NCBI RefSeq assembly: GCF_902832845.1
Contig: NZ_CADFDB010000001.1
Span: 1,612,001 to 1,676,000, forward strand
Reading direction: 5' to 3'
Source: Burkholderia metallica
GTDB lineage: Bacteria > Pseudomonadota > Gammaproteobacteria > Burkholderiales > Burkholderiaceae
DNA length: 64,000 nucleotides
Shown piece by piece: positions 51,085-61,005 of the stretch (position 1 is the stretch's first letter; each line of letters begins with the position of its first letter). The notes under the pieces are model-generated. The model was not told the origin of the DNA. It searched no databases and saw nothing but the letters and a program-made list of their open reading frames with translations. Made by a program: the position numbers and the translations under genes.

Positions 51085-52209
51085 TCAGGTTGCGTGCGAC
51101 GCGAGTTGCGGGTTGGGGCCGGGTGCGGGAAACGCCTCGCACACGCCGAGCGCGATATCGATCAGGCGGTCGTCGATTGACGGCAACACCGTCGTCCAGC
51201 CAAGGCGCGGCGCGGGATCGCGACGTTCGACGCCGACGGTCGGGAGCGGAACGAACCGTGTCGACACGCTCATCCGCAAATGCACGTCGGCCTTGGTGCC
51301 GACATACAGCCGGATGAATGCCATCACCTCCCGATGCAGCCATGCGCCCGGCAACAAATCCTGAGCCTGTTGCGCATCGGCCGGTCGCACCGTCAAACAC
51401 ACGGCCCGGCTGCGATACGCAAGACGCCTGCCGAGCACATAGCCGCCACCGAGCCCGTGGCGCTGCCCGTCCGACAGCGCTTCCGCATCCGGCTTCGCCG
51501 ACGTCAACGGCGTCGGTCGGCCGGTGTTCGTCGTTACGGCCCAGAACTCGTCGACACGAACATCGGCCCCCGGCGCCGCAAGCGCCACCACGCCGGCCAG
51601 CCCTTCGGACGTACGCGTGCGCTGGATCAACAACCCCAGCAACGCCAGCATCCGCGAATCCGGCAAGCCCGCCCGCGACGGCTTGTCACCCCAGCCGAAT
51701 CCCGCCAGACACAGCAGGCTCTGCGAATAATCGTCGATACCGCCGGCCCGAAAGCGCTCCGCGTAGCGGTATTTCTTCCATGCGCGATACAGCAGCGTTG
51801 CCGCGCGGTGATTGAACGGATCGAGAAACGCCTCGACCGCCTGATGTCCCTCTTCCCGCAACGCGATCTCGTCGATCGTGTGCGACGGCATGGCCGCATC
51901 GACACCGTAGAGCCCCATGAAAGTCGTACGCACGGTCGGAGGTGCATCCATGTGCTCGTCGTCGAATTCGACAGCGGCCACCTCGGCCGCCGGAAACCCC
52001 AACCGCGGACGCGGCCGGAACCGCACCGGCTCGTGCTCCGGCGTGTCGCGCGTGCCGAGCCCGGGACGTTCGGGCGCACATGCCTCCAGCAGACGGCAGA
52101 ACTGCATGAAAGTCATCTTCGGTGCGCGTTCGAACAGTCTTGCGGCCACGGGCGGCAGGCCGTTTGACACGGTGATTTCGTTACTCGCCCGACCGATCGA
52201 CGCGCTCAT
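51085..52209 (-). CDS. tssG: TssG, T6SS baseplate protein
   Basis: A 374-residue baseplate component. Recognisable parts are APKMTFMQFCRLLEACAPE near the start, RFRPRPRLGFPAAEVAAVEF, FMGLYGVDAAMPSHTIDEIA and FLDPFNHRAATLLYRAWKKY, the conserved TssG core. TssG joins TssF, TssE and TssK in the wedge of the baseplate in the cytoplasm. The ATG at 52209 overlaps the tssF stop by 4 bp (ATGA), so the long upstream extension of the frame is rejected. Confidence 0.92.
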   Translation of the reverse strand: MSASIGRASNEITVSNGLPPVAARLFERAPKMTFMQFCRLLEACAPERPGLGTRDTPEHEPVRFRPRPRLGFPAAEVAAVEFDDEHMDAPPTVRTTFMGLYGVDAAMPSHTIDEIALREEGHQAVEAFLDPFNHRAATLLYRAWKKYRYAERFRAGGIDDYSQSLLCLAGFGWGDKPSRAGLPDSRMLALLGLLIQRTRTSEGLAGVVALAAPGADVRVDEFWAVTTNTGRPTPLTSAKPDAEALSDGQRHGLGGGYVLGRRLAYRSRAVCLTVRPADAQQAQDLLPGAWLHREVMAFIRLYVGTKADVHLRMSVSTRFVPLPTVGVERRDPAPRLGWTTVLPSIDDRLIDIALGVCEAFPAPGPNPQLASHAT

Positions 52210-54020
52210 AGCGGTGCCCGCTGTGCCTTGCTGCGCGACCATTCCGTCCGCGACCGGGACGGCAGGCTGACGATCGCCAGCTTCGTGAACAGATTGATTT
52301 CCGCATACGCACCGAAGAATCGGTGCAGCAGTTCGCCGAACAGCATCACGTCGCCTTCACCGGAGAACGCATGGGTATCGAGCGTGACCTCGATCAGCAC
52401 GCCGCGCTCGACCGCCCCGCCCGACACCTCCTCGATCATTTCCTGCGATACATGCAGGATGCCGGCAAGCCGACGCCGGTTCAGTTCCTCGTTCGTCCAG
52501 TCGTACAGCGCCAACGCGCCGCGCAGCACTTCCGCATTCATCATCGACAGGAAGTTCGGCGCGAGATGCGAGAGCACGCGCCACTGGAAGCGATCTTCCG
52601 TCGGCGGATACAGCGGCAACGTCGGCGAGACGAGATTGCGTACACCCGCGACGTTCGGCGTGCTGGCCGCGAGTTCGTCGAGGCTCGCTTCGCGCAAGCC
52701 CTTGCGCGGCAGCAGCCCGTTCGTGCCCGTCACGCGCAGCGACAGGCTTTCCTCGGGAAGCGTATCCATCGTTTCCCACGCATGACCGCCGAGAATCACC
52801 CACATTTCGTGCAGCCCCGACACGCCCGAGCGCACACGTGTGTGGAAATAGCGTTCCGGCGCTTCGTGCCGCAGCATGCCGCCGCGGTGCCGGAACGTCG
52901 CAAACGGCACGTATTCGTATCGCTCGGCCGTATCGTGGTCGAACGTCGCGATCGCATCGACCGAATACGTTTCGACATGCTCGCCCTGATGACCGGCCGG
53001 CACCACGCGATATTCGGTTTCGTGATGGTCGATCTCGATCGGCTCGGCATCCAGTTCGAACAGGTTGATCACCGGCGAACAGAACAGTCGAACGTTATCG
53101 ACGTTGAACCGCTGATCCGACGGGTAAGCTGCCTTCAAAACGATCTCGAGTTCGAAGCGGGTCGATTTCTCGGGCAGCTTCGTGACCTCCAGTCCACACA
53201 AATCGACGAACAGGAATTTTTCGCGGAACGTGAAGTATTCGAGCAGCAGCTGATATCCGGAAAACGCCGCATCGGCTTTGGGCCACAGCCGCTCTTCCGT
53301 CGAAAATCCCGCCGGCTCGATCGTGACGCCCGGGAGCGGCACGGATTCGCCATCGCGTATTTCCGGAACGCGCCAATGAATCGAATCGACCTGGCGCGTC
53401 AACGCGAGATGCATCGCGAAAGCGGTCGGCAGATCGGCGTTCAGGTGCAGCCTCAGCCGCGACAGATCCGTCTCCTTGCGCAGCGCCGATCCTTGCAACG
53501 CGAAGCCGACGCGAATCACCGAGCGGCCGTCGTGACGCACGGCCGGCCCGGCATGCGTGATCGAGATCGGCTGCAGCGCGACAGCCTGCGTCGTCCGATA
53601 CAGACATTGCACCGTCCGCGGCGCGACGCCTTCCGCGCCGCTCGGGGAAGGCACGTTGATCGGCGCGGAACGCACCGGCACGCCGGCCGGCACGACTACC
53701 GTTTTCTGCAGTGTCTCGGCGACTGGCGTCAGCTCAACGATCGACAGCGACGGAATCATCCGCAGATAGTGCGGCCACAACAGGCTGACGAGCCCTTCGG
53801 TGAGTTCGGGCAACTCGTCGTCGAGTTTTTGGCGAAGCCTGCCGGTCAGGAACGCAAAACCTTCGAACAGACGTTCGACGTACGGATCGCGATCGCCGAC
53901 ACGGTCGAGATTGAGCAGGCGCGCACGGTCGGGATGCGCCTTCGCGAATTCCTTGCCGGATTCACGCAGGTAGCGCATTTCCGCTTCGTAGTAGCGCAGG
54001 ATGGGATCGTTTTTGTCCAT
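52206..54020 (-). CDS. tssF: TssF, T6SS baseplate protein
   Basis: A 604-residue baseplate wedge protein. Characteristic stretches are LRYYEAEMRYLRESGKEFAK, PYVERLFEGFAFLTGRLRQK, ELTEGLVSLLWPHYLRMIPS and the C-terminal LFGELLHRFFGAYAEINLF. It forms a heterotrimer with TssG. It lies 9 bp after tssA and is coupled to tssG by a 4-bp overlap. Confidence 0.94.
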   Translation of the reverse strand: MDKNDPILRYYEAEMRYLRESGKEFAKAHPDRARLLNLDRVGDRDPYVERLFEGFAFLTGRLRQKLDDELPELTEGLVSLLWPHYLRMIPSLSIVELTPVAETLQKTVVVPAGVPVRSAPINVPSPSGAEGVAPRTVQCLYRTTQAVALQPISITHAGPAVRHDGRSVIRVGFALQGSALRKETDLSRLRLHLNADLPTAFAMHLALTRQVDSIHWRVPEIRDGESVPLPGVTIEPAGFSTEERLWPKADAAFSGYQLLLEYFTFREKFLFVDLCGLEVTKLPEKSTRFELEIVLKAAYPSDQRFNVDNVRLFCSPVINLFELDAEPIEIDHHETEYRVVPAGHQGEHVETYSVDAIATFDHDTAERYEYVPFATFRHRGGMLRHEAPERYFHTRVRSGVSGLHEMWVILGGHAWETMDTLPEESLSLRVTGTNGLLPRKGLREASLDELAASTPNVAGVRNLVSPTLPLYPPTEDRFQWRVLSHLAPNFLSMMNAEVLRGALALYDWTNEELNRRRLAGILHVSQEMIEEVSGGAVERGVLIEVTLDTHAFSGEGDVMLFGELLHRFFGAYAEINLFTKLAIVSLPSRSRTEWSRSKAQRAPL

Positions 54021-54029
54021 GAGAATCCG

Positions 54030-55613
54030 TTACGACAAAGTCAATGCGCGGGCGGGATCGAGCACGGTTAGCTCGGCCTGCAGTTCTGCGATGCGTCGCA
54101 CGAGTGCCGGCTTGTCGGCATCCTTGCGGTTGCTCATCGCCTTCAGTGCTTTCATCAGTTGCTGCTTGACATCGAACGTCAGCGCCGGCTCCCAGCGCAT
54201 CAGCGGCAGCGACCGGGTGGACGCGTCGAGTTCGGCCAGCAGCGCGAACGATGTATCGGGCCGGCCGGCATGATCGGCCAGACGCGCCATCACGAACCGC
54301 TGCAAGTAGCGATGGCGATCGGTCTTCATCCCCGGCAGCGTTTCGAGCCATGCGAAGGCCGTCTCGATGCCTTCGCGCGCGGCCAGTTCACGGGCCTGGG
54401 TTTCGATCTCCGGCCAGTCGCCGGCGGCGTCGCTTTCGCTATCGGCGGAAACGGGCAACGGCGCGACCGTCTCGCCCGCCTCCAAATCGCGCACGACCGC
54501 GTAGCGCGCAATCCATTCGAGTGTCGTGTCGTCGGCGAACGGCGTGCCGTCGCTGAATGTCAGGCGCTCGATGCCCGGCAGTCGTTCGAGAAACAGCGCG
54601 AAGTCGGCGCGCAGCAGTTCGCGCCACGCGCTGTACGGCATGCCGACGTGATCGAGCGCGACATGCTGGAAGTACTGCAGATCGAACCACAGGTGATTCA
54701 CGCCTTCCATGAACGCGCCTTCCACGCGCTCGAGCAGTTCGTGCCAGTGCTTCTGCAGCACGAGACGCTTCATCTGCTGGCGCAATTCGGCACGTGGCGG
54801 TGCCAGACGCGTGTGCGATGCGGTATCCGACGGCGGCACGTCGTGCAACGTGTCCCAGCGAACGCTGCGCACGACGCGTACCGACGGCAAGTAGCCGTTT
54901 TCCCGCTCCCGCAACCACGCCGCCATCGAACGTGCCTGATCGAGCAGGTCGCGCGTCGACGCGATCGCCCCGTTCGACACGGGAACCGGCGCAGTCCTTT
55001 GCGGCGGGATCGCGCCCGGATTCGCACCGCGAGCCAGTTCCTCCTTGCGCTCGAAACGGGCAACCAGCGGCTGCAGATTCGGGCGTGCGGCTTCGGGCCA
55101 GTTTCCTGTCTGTTCGACGAGCACGTCGAGCGCAGCAAGCGCACGTTCGAGATCGGCTGTCGCAAAGTCGCCGCGGCTATCCAGCGTGTCGATCATGCGC
55201 GAAGTCGCCAGCATTTCCAGCGCCGCCCGCTTCGCCTCGGCCCGCGCGGGCAGCACGGCCTCGCCGAACCGGTCGACCAGCGAAGCCGCCAGTTCGAGTC
55301 CATCGGCAAAGCCGGCCGGTCCGCCCTGCCGCAACCTCGCAAACGTGTAGTAGCCGACCACACGCAGATCCTTCCCGGTTTCCTTGAGCAGCTGTTCGCA
55401 GGTACGGACGATCAAGCCGTCGTCGATTCCAGACAGCTTGTTCGCTTCGTCCTTCAATTCGAAGAACGCATCCTCGTAGCCTGGATCGCGGCCGCACGCG
55501 TGTTCGCCCGGTATCGGGGCCAGCCATGCCGCCCAGGTGGCCTGCCGGGATGCCTGCAGCGAGTCGACGCGAGCACCGCCGACGAGTGTCTTTACGAAAT
55601 TGGCGAGCGTCAT
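54030..55613 (-). CDS. tssA: TssA, T6SS assembly cap protein
   Basis: A 527-residue TssA of the VasJ-like long type. The N-terminal ImpA domain is recognisable (DPGYEDAFFELKDEANKLSG, WLAPIPGEHACGRD, LLKETGKDLRVVGYYTFARL). The middle and C-terminal parts are helical (HLWFDLQYFQHVALDHVG, FALFLERLPGIERLTF). TssA guides sheath-tube polymerisation from the baseplate. It overlaps the tssM stop by 4 bp (ATGA) and precedes tssF by 9 bp. Confidence 0.9.
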   Translation of the reverse strand: MTLANFVKTLVGGARVDSLQASRQATWAAWLAPIPGEHACGRDPGYEDAFFELKDEANKLSGIDDGLIVRTCEQLLKETGKDLRVVGYYTFARLRQGGPAGFADGLELAASLVDRFGEAVLPARAEAKRAALEMLATSRMIDTLDSRGDFATADLERALAALDVLVEQTGNWPEAARPNLQPLVARFERKEELARGANPGAIPPQRTAPVPVSNGAIASTRDLLDQARSMAAWLRERENGYLPSVRVVRSVRWDTLHDVPPSDTASHTRLAPPRAELRQQMKRLVLQKHWHELLERVEGAFMEGVNHLWFDLQYFQHVALDHVGMPYSAWRELLRADFALFLERLPGIERLTFSDGTPFADDTTLEWIARYAVVRDLEAGETVAPLPVSADSESDAAGDWPEIETQARELAAREGIETAFAWLETLPGMKTDRHRYLQRFVMARLADHAGRPDTSFALLAELDASTRSLPLMRWEPALTFDVKQQLMKALKAMSNRKDADKPALVRRIAELQAELTVLDPARALTLS

Positions 55614-58600
55614 CGCAGGTCCCGGAACGCAAATGCGTCGCCCAGCAAACGGAGGGCGTGTCCGAACGGTTTGGTGGGGGCATCGGAAGATGCCGAAGTC
55701 GTCGCCAGCGAAGACACCGCCATCCGCAGATCGCGCTTTGGCGGCTTCTCGCCGGGCGTGCTCGGTCGCGCCTCCGTGATCGCGCTCGTCTGACGGGGTG
55801 CCTGCCTGGCATCCGCCGGCGTCGCTTCATCCGGCCACGTCATCGCAGCCGGCAGCCCCGGCGGCAACGGCACGGCGGCGTGCCTGGCCGCGGCAATCGC
55901 CGCGGCCGGCAACGGCGGCGGACTGGCCGTCGACACCTTCGGCCCGGCGCTCGCCGCCCCGGTCATGAAAATTCGTGCAGGCAGCACGAAGTTGCGCAAC
56001 TGGAGAACGTCGAGCGGGCCCGCGCCCGCGTCGCTGCGCAGTTGCACCTTCAGCGGGATGCCCTGGCTGGTGTCCGGGGTCCAGGTCAGCAGGTAGCGTG
56101 CGTTGTCCTGTTGCGTGACCTTCGCGCGCTCGAACAGGCGAATCAGTCCGAATCGCCCCTGCGAATCGAGCGCCGTCCGCAAGCCGCCCTGCTCCGTCTG
56201 CCATTCGATATGCGACAGGTTTTCGAGCGACTGGCCGGGCCATTCGAACGGCGTCCATTCCTGTTTCTGGTTGAAGTAGTGCAATTCGCGCCCGGACAAC
56301 ACGAAGCGCATGTCGGTGACGCCCGGCGTCGGCACCGCCTGCAACTCATAGCGCACGCGTGCATCGCCGGACGGGAACAGCACAGTCGAAATGCGCGTGA
56401 GTTTGTTCAATCCGCTCAGGAAACCCGGATCGATCGTCAGCGCACCGGAATCGGTGCCCTGTGCGGGCACCCAGCGGTCGCCCTGCCGTTCGATGACACC
56501 GGCGAGCTGCGTCGTCACGAATTGCGTGATCACGCCGTTATCCGGCCGCATGAAGCGCGCCATCTCCGGTAGCGACGCATCGTTGTCCGAATCCGCGAAC
56601 GGATAGCGGCCGCCGAACGACTTGTTCCAGTCGGCCACGATCGCCGTGCGCCAGATCTCGTTCAGGCTCGACGCGGCCGGCTGCACGATGACCTGCCACG
56701 CCTGATCGAACGGCGCGCGGAACAGTGCGCCGAAGCCGGACCACTGCTCACCGAGGCTCGCGGCGACACGGCTCGCATAGTCGCGGCTGTCGGCGATGTC
56801 GGAGGTCTTGCCTTGCAGTACCGACTGGGCAGCCAGTCGGGCAACCGCGTCCGGATTGGCGCTGGCGACGATCTGCGACGTCTTCAGGCGCATGGCCGTG
56901 ATGCGCTCCAGATAGCGGGCGAGGCTCAGGTCGCCGGTTGCAGCCATTTGCGCGGCGGCGGTTTTGCCGTTGGCCGGCTCACCGGAGAGGAGATCGCTGC
57001 CGGTCAGGCGCAGGATCGGCCCGAACGCCGCGGCCAGCGGCGCGAGCGGCGGCTTGACCTGCTTCGACGGATCCTTTTCGTCGCCGCCGACGAGTTGCTG
57101 CGCCTTGCTGATCAGCGTGTCGGACAGCGACTGAGTATTGGCTCCCGTTCCCGCCTGATAGACGATCGCGTTCATCAGCGCGACGAGCGGCGAGCGTTGC
57201 GGATCACCCAGCAAGGTTAATTGATCGGCCGTGGCGGAAAGCGTCGGCGCCGGTTGCCAGCGCACGCTGTTGAGGAATTGTGCCCAGGCGCGCGCATAGT
57301 CGTCGAAATAGCGTTGGCGCAGTTCGTCCTTTAATGTCGACGAGGACTGGCCAGCGGCCTTGGTATCGGAAAGCACCCAGTCGCTCGACACGTCGTGTTG
57401 CTCGCCGGCTTCGTCGATGGCCTTGGCGATCCGTTCGTCCCATGCTGCGCGCGTGAATACGCCCGGTATGGTCATGGTCGTGTTGAACAAGCCGCGGCTT
57501 GTCGCGCCGCTTGTACCGGCCTGGGATGCTGCGTCACCCAGCAGCGTGGCGAGCGATACCGGCGGGTACTTCGGTGTCGCTTCGTCGAGGATCTGCTGGT
57601 AGACCGCGTCCCGGGAATTCTGAATGCCCCGAACGCCGATCACCGTCTGGCGCGTCGCTGCGATCAACGTACTGTCCGGTGCGATTGCCAACGCAGCCGA
57701 CGCCGACTTCGCGCCGGGCCCCAGATGGTTCGTGAAGAATGTAATGGCTTGCTGCCGCAAGTCCTCCCATCTGCCCGGGGACAACGATGAATTGACGGGG
57801 CGCGCGGGCATGGACGTCGCGACGAGCTGCGGTGCCAGGAATGCAGCCACCGCGCGCTCCGGTTTCGCGAGCATCAGATAGGTTTTGAGCGTGTCGTATG
57901 CGGCCTGCACCTGGGTATCGCCGCTGTTGGCGATTTCTGCATCGGAGAGCGATGCCAGTTGATGCAGTCGGGACTCGAGTTTCTCGCGGATGGGGGCGAC
58001 GAGAATGCGGTTTGCCGCATCGGCATAGTGCGGCCAGAGGGCATCGAGCAATGCGTGGTCGCGATTCAGGCCGAAGCGGGCACTCAGCGGTGCGCGGGTG
58101 CGCTGGTGAGTTTCAAGCGTGTCGATCTGTCGTTCAAGATGGGTAAGTGTCTGTAGGGACCGTGTCGGGTCCCGAGCTTCCTTAAGATTCACGACCGTAT
58201 CTGCCGCATTTCCTATCGTTGCGCGGTTGACGAAGCCGGACAGCATCGTGCCGGCAATCCAGAGGCCGATCACGGCGATCGCCATCCACGCTGCGGCGGT
58301 CGACGGCGAAAAGCCGACGCGGCGGCCGTGGACGTTGCGGCTGTGGTCGGCGATGGTTTGCCAGAGGGTTCGGTGTTGGTGACTGTGCGACGGATCGCTC
58401 CCCTTCGAATCGCCATCCACCAAATCGAATTCCGGAGACATCAATGCGCGATCTTTGAATAGGGGCGCAAACATCAACCCGTGAAGCGTATGTCTCGAAA
58501 TAGCGGATTCAGCCGTTCGATGCAGCAGGTCGGATAGCGCTCCGTGCAACCTTGAAACATGCTGCGCCAGTTCGGCAGGGTAACGATCATCGGCATTCGC

Positions 58601-59401
58601 AGCCAAGCGCGCGACACCCGTGTCCGAGAGGTGGTCGACGAGATTTCGCAGCGATTCGTCAATCGTCGCCTCGCTCACGTGCGTGTTCGTCCACGTGAAG
58701 CCCATCGCTTCGTCCGGACTGGCACGTTTGCTCCCAAAGTCCGTAACATCCAGCAGATAGGCCGGCGCGGCCCAACGCAACGTGCGTGCAAAGCGAGCAA
58801 GCTGTGAGGCGAGTCCATCCACGTCGAACGCTGCATCGCCAGCACTTCGTTGACGGGTGATGGCCACAATCGCATCGATCGGACGGCGGCGGCGCAGGCG
58901 ACGAATCCGATCGAGCCATTCCGTATCGAGTTTGTCGTCAATTTTCCTCGCATACAGCATGACCGTATTGCCACGCATCGCGTAGCCGGAATCGGCCAAG
59001 CCCGGCGCGAGCCGCCGGACGAGCGGATAGTCGCCGACGACCAGCACCCAGCGATCGCAATAACGCCATCGCCAGCCGTGCCGCTCCCTCAGGACCTGCG
59101 TAAGCAAGTCGGCACGAGTCGCAACATTGACCGTCGGACCGCTTCCCGACGGAGCAGGCGTGTGACGAGCGCGATCATTGACCCACTTCTTCACGGCACG
59201 CCAGCCGTTTGCCGGCCGAGACGAGTCACTGAAGCTGAAAATCAACAGGATTGCCACGAAGATGGCGCACAAAATGACGAGCGCCACTCCTCGATCCGCT
59301 TCGGCCACCCCCATCCAGTGCGGTCGCCTCCATACGATCAGCCCTGGAAGAACGACAACGGCAAGAGCCCCGAACAAGTCAAGTTTGAAAATCCGGTTCA
59401 T
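55610..59401 (-). CDS. tssM: TssM (IcmF-like), T6SS inner-membrane protein lacking a Walker A motif
   Basis: A 1263-residue membrane-complex protein. Membrane segments are near residues 8-24, 39-58 (VALVILCAIFVAILLIFSF) and 368-391 (AAAWMAIAVIGLWIAGTMLS); the large remainder is periplasmic and carries the C-terminal TssJ-binding part (GRFGLIRLFERAKV, YLLTWTPD). At the place where TssM proteins usually have a GxxGxGK(S/T) loop, residues 117-133 read RWVLVVGDYPLVRRLAP, with no Walker A lysine. So ATP binding is unlikely in this protein. It overlaps the upstream 433-residue gene by 23 bp and tssA by 4 bp. Confidence 0.9.
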   Translation of the reverse strand: MNRIFKLDLFGALAVVVLPGLIVWRRPHWMGVAEADRGVALVILCAIFVAILLIFSFSDSSRPANGWRAVKKWVNDRARHTPAPSGSGPTVNVATRADLLTQVLRERHGWRWRYCDRWVLVVGDYPLVRRLAPGLADSGYAMRGNTVMLYARKIDDKLDTEWLDRIRRLRRRRPIDAIVAITRQRSAGDAAFDVDGLASQLARFARTLRWAAPAYLLDVTDFGSKRASPDEAMGFTWTNTHVSEATIDESLRNLVDHLSDTGVARLAANADDRYPAELAQHVSRLHGALSDLLHRTAESAISRHTLHGLMFAPLFKDRALMSPEFDLVDGDSKGSDPSHSHQHRTLWQTIADHSRNVHGRRVGFSPSTAAAWMAIAVIGLWIAGTMLSGFVNRATIGNAADTVVNLKEARDPTRSLQTLTHLERQIDTLETHQRTRAPLSARFGLNRDHALLDALWPHYADAANRILVAPIREKLESRLHQLASLSDAEIANSGDTQVQAAYDTLKTYLMLAKPERAVAAFLAPQLVATSMPARPVNSSLSPGRWEDLRQQAITFFTNHLGPGAKSASAALAIAPDSTLIAATRQTVIGVRGIQNSRDAVYQQILDEATPKYPPVSLATLLGDAASQAGTSGATSRGLFNTTMTIPGVFTRAAWDERIAKAIDEAGEQHDVSSDWVLSDTKAAGQSSSTLKDELRQRYFDDYARAWAQFLNSVRWQPAPTLSATADQLTLLGDPQRSPLVALMNAIVYQAGTGANTQSLSDTLISKAQQLVGGDEKDPSKQVKPPLAPLAAAFGPILRLTGSDLLSGEPANGKTAAAQMAATGDLSLARYLERITAMRLKTSQIVASANPDAVARLAAQSVLQGKTSDIADSRDYASRVAASLGEQWSGFGALFRAPFDQAWQVIVQPAASSLNEIWRTAIVADWNKSFGGRYPFADSDNDASLPEMARFMRPDNGVITQFVTTQLAGVIERQGDRWVPAQGTDSGALTIDPGFLSGLNKLTRISTVLFPSGDARVRYELQAVPTPGVTDMRFVLSGRELHYFNQKQEWTPFEWPGQSLENLSHIEWQTEQGGLRTALDSQGRFGLIRLFERAKVTQQDNARYLLTWTPDTSQGIPLKVQLRSDAGAGPLDVLQLRNFVLPARIFMTGAASAGPKVSTASPPPLPAAAIAAARHAAVPLPPGLPAAMTWPDEATPADARQAPRQTSAITEARPSTPGEKPPKRDLRMAVSSLATTSASSDAPTKPFGHALRLLGDAFAFRDLR

Positions 59402-60680
59402 TCGGAAGTGCGTGTGTTGTTGATGCGTTATTCAGGTTCTTCACGACAGCGATCAGCACATGGCATTCGTCGCGCTGTGCGATCACCTGCGGCTTTGGCG
59501 ATTGACAAGCCATATACGTTGCGCAAGCTGCCGCAAGCCATCCTGCCGAGACTCCCGCGTTGCCGACGATTCGATCGAGGTCAAACTCCGGAACCACTCC
59601 GTCTTTCTTTCCTTCCGGACTGTCCGCTCTCAGTGCCGTGCGCAGGAAGCCTGCCGCTGCACTATCAAGCCCAGTCATCCACAGCGCTCCGACATCGTTC
59701 GGCGCCGCATCGCCCCACTGAAGCCCATAGGTCAGCGCGTGGCCGGGATCGTCATGGCCGGCTCGCCGCGGACGATGGAATGCAGCGATCGGCCGCAATT
59801 CGAAACGCGACGCAAGGACATCGGAAATCAGCAACAATCCGACCGCGGCCTCAGCCGATCCGGGCGCGGGTTGCTCAGCAATCGCTTTGTTGAGCCCCAC
59901 GGATACGAGCAAGACCGCATGCTGATGCAACGACCCATTCCGATCGTCAAGCCAGGCATCGAGCGCCATCAGGTCGAGCGGTTCTGCCGCACGGTCCGTT
60001 CTCGCGAAGCGCAACTCGTGGCGCCTCCATTCCGCCCGCCACAGCTCGACCACGTCGTGGCCTCCGACATAGCCGGAAATATCGAGCAAGACGCGTAGCG
60101 GCAGATAAGCAGGGAGCGCATCAAGGGTTTTCTTCAGGTCGTTCAGCAGTCGCTCGTACAGCCATCCGAGGACCTCTACATGACGCTCCGGATCGTCAGC
60201 GGCCAGGCAAGCTTCGATCGGCTCGAACCATCTTGCTGAAACCGATTCGTTTTCGTTCTGCTCCGAAGCCTTGGCGCTTAGCTTCAGCGTTCCATCGACG
60301 ATCTGTTCGATGCCATTTTCCGTATCGTCAGCCGTTACACGGGCAGCCGCTGCAAGAACCAGCATTGGCACGCTCTCGCGCGCAAAAGCCTGCGTTTTGT
60401 ACTTTCTGGTCGCATCGTTCCAGGCTTGAACTTTCGCGCATTCGAGTCCGTGCGCCCGATAGCGCCGAGACACCACGAAGGCGGAAAAAACCGTCGGATA
60501 GACGGTGACGCATATCCAGAACCACGGCGTATAAGTCGGTTCGCCCTCCGGCCAGAGCATCAACACCACCAATACGCCAGCCACTGTCAGCACAATGAAC
60601 ACGGCAGCCCAGAGAATTCGCGACGGCGATTCATCAGGGACCGGCTTCTCAGGCGGAAGGGACGAGAAATCCAGTGCCAT
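59379..60680 (-). CDS. T6SS-associated membrane protein of unknown function
   Basis: A 433-residue protein that I cannot assign to a named Tss family. Two membrane segments are near residues 23-43 (LWAAVFIVLTVAGVLVVLML) and 53-70 (WFWICVTVYPTVFSAFVV). The rest is a cytoplasmic or periplasmic helical domain with FTP-free sequence such as DLMALDAWLDDRNGSLHQHA and VGLLLISDVLASRFELRPI. It lies between the PAAR gene (3 bp after its stop) and tssM (23-bp overlap), so it is part of the T6SS operon. A role in membrane-complex assembly or effector handling is possible but unproven. Confidence 0.75.
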   Translation of the reverse strand: MALDFSSLPPEKPVPDESPSRILWAAVFIVLTVAGVLVVLMLWPEGEPTYTPWFWICVTVYPTVFSAFVVSRRYRAHGLECAKVQAWNDATRKYKTQAFARESVPMLVLAAAARVTADDTENGIEQIVDGTLKLSAKASEQNENESVSARWFEPIEACLAADDPERHVEVLGWLYERLLNDLKKTLDALPAYLPLRVLLDISGYVGGHDVVELWRAEWRRHELRFARTDRAAEPLDLMALDAWLDDRNGSLHQHAVLLVSVGLNKAIAEQPAPGSAEAAVGLLLISDVLASRFELRPIAAFHRPRRAGHDDPGHALTYGLQWGDAAPNDVGALWMTGLDSAAAGFLRTALRADSPEGKKDGVVPEFDLDRIVGNAGVSAGWLAAACATYMACQSPKPQVIAQRDECHVLIAVVKNLNNASTTHALPNEPDFQT

Positions 60681-60683
60681 CGA

Positions 60684-60941
60684 TTAACGGCGCCCGCTAT
60701 TCGGAAGAGACGAAATCAAACGGCACCCGCACTCGCACAAATCATCGTGTTGAGCGACTTCCAGACCGTCATCGAACGCACCCGACGTTGCCGTCGCGAT
60801 ACGGTTGTCGCCGTGTTGCGGGCAAGTAACGGGATCGTGAAGTCGAGCAAGCGGACGACCCATGAAGAAACGCGTATTCGAGCCGGCCGTTACATGGCCA
60901 CCGCCGGTATGGCTGTCTCCGACGCGCACGATGCCCGCCAT
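60684..60941 (-). CDS. PAAR-domain spike-tip protein
   Basis: An 85-residue PAAR protein. The repeated glycine/histidine pattern is visible: GIVRVGDSHTGGGHVTAGS, then GRPLARLHDPVTCPQHGDNR. The Cys/His residues near CPQHGD and CECGC are candidate zinc ligands that close the tip. It has no effector extension, so it serves as a separate spike tip on VgrG. The start at 60941 follows a GGGGGT site. It lies between the DUF2235 gene and the 433-residue membrane protein gene. Confidence 0.9.
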   Translation of the reverse strand: MAGIVRVGDSHTGGGHVTAGSNTRFFMGRPLARLHDPVTCPQHGDNRIATATSGAFDDGLEVAQHDDLCECGCRLISSLPNSGRR

Positions 60942-61005
60942 ATGTACCCCCGAAATAAACTGGAATCGCCACTGCAATTCGACAGTGAACGAAATTGATA
61001 TTGGG

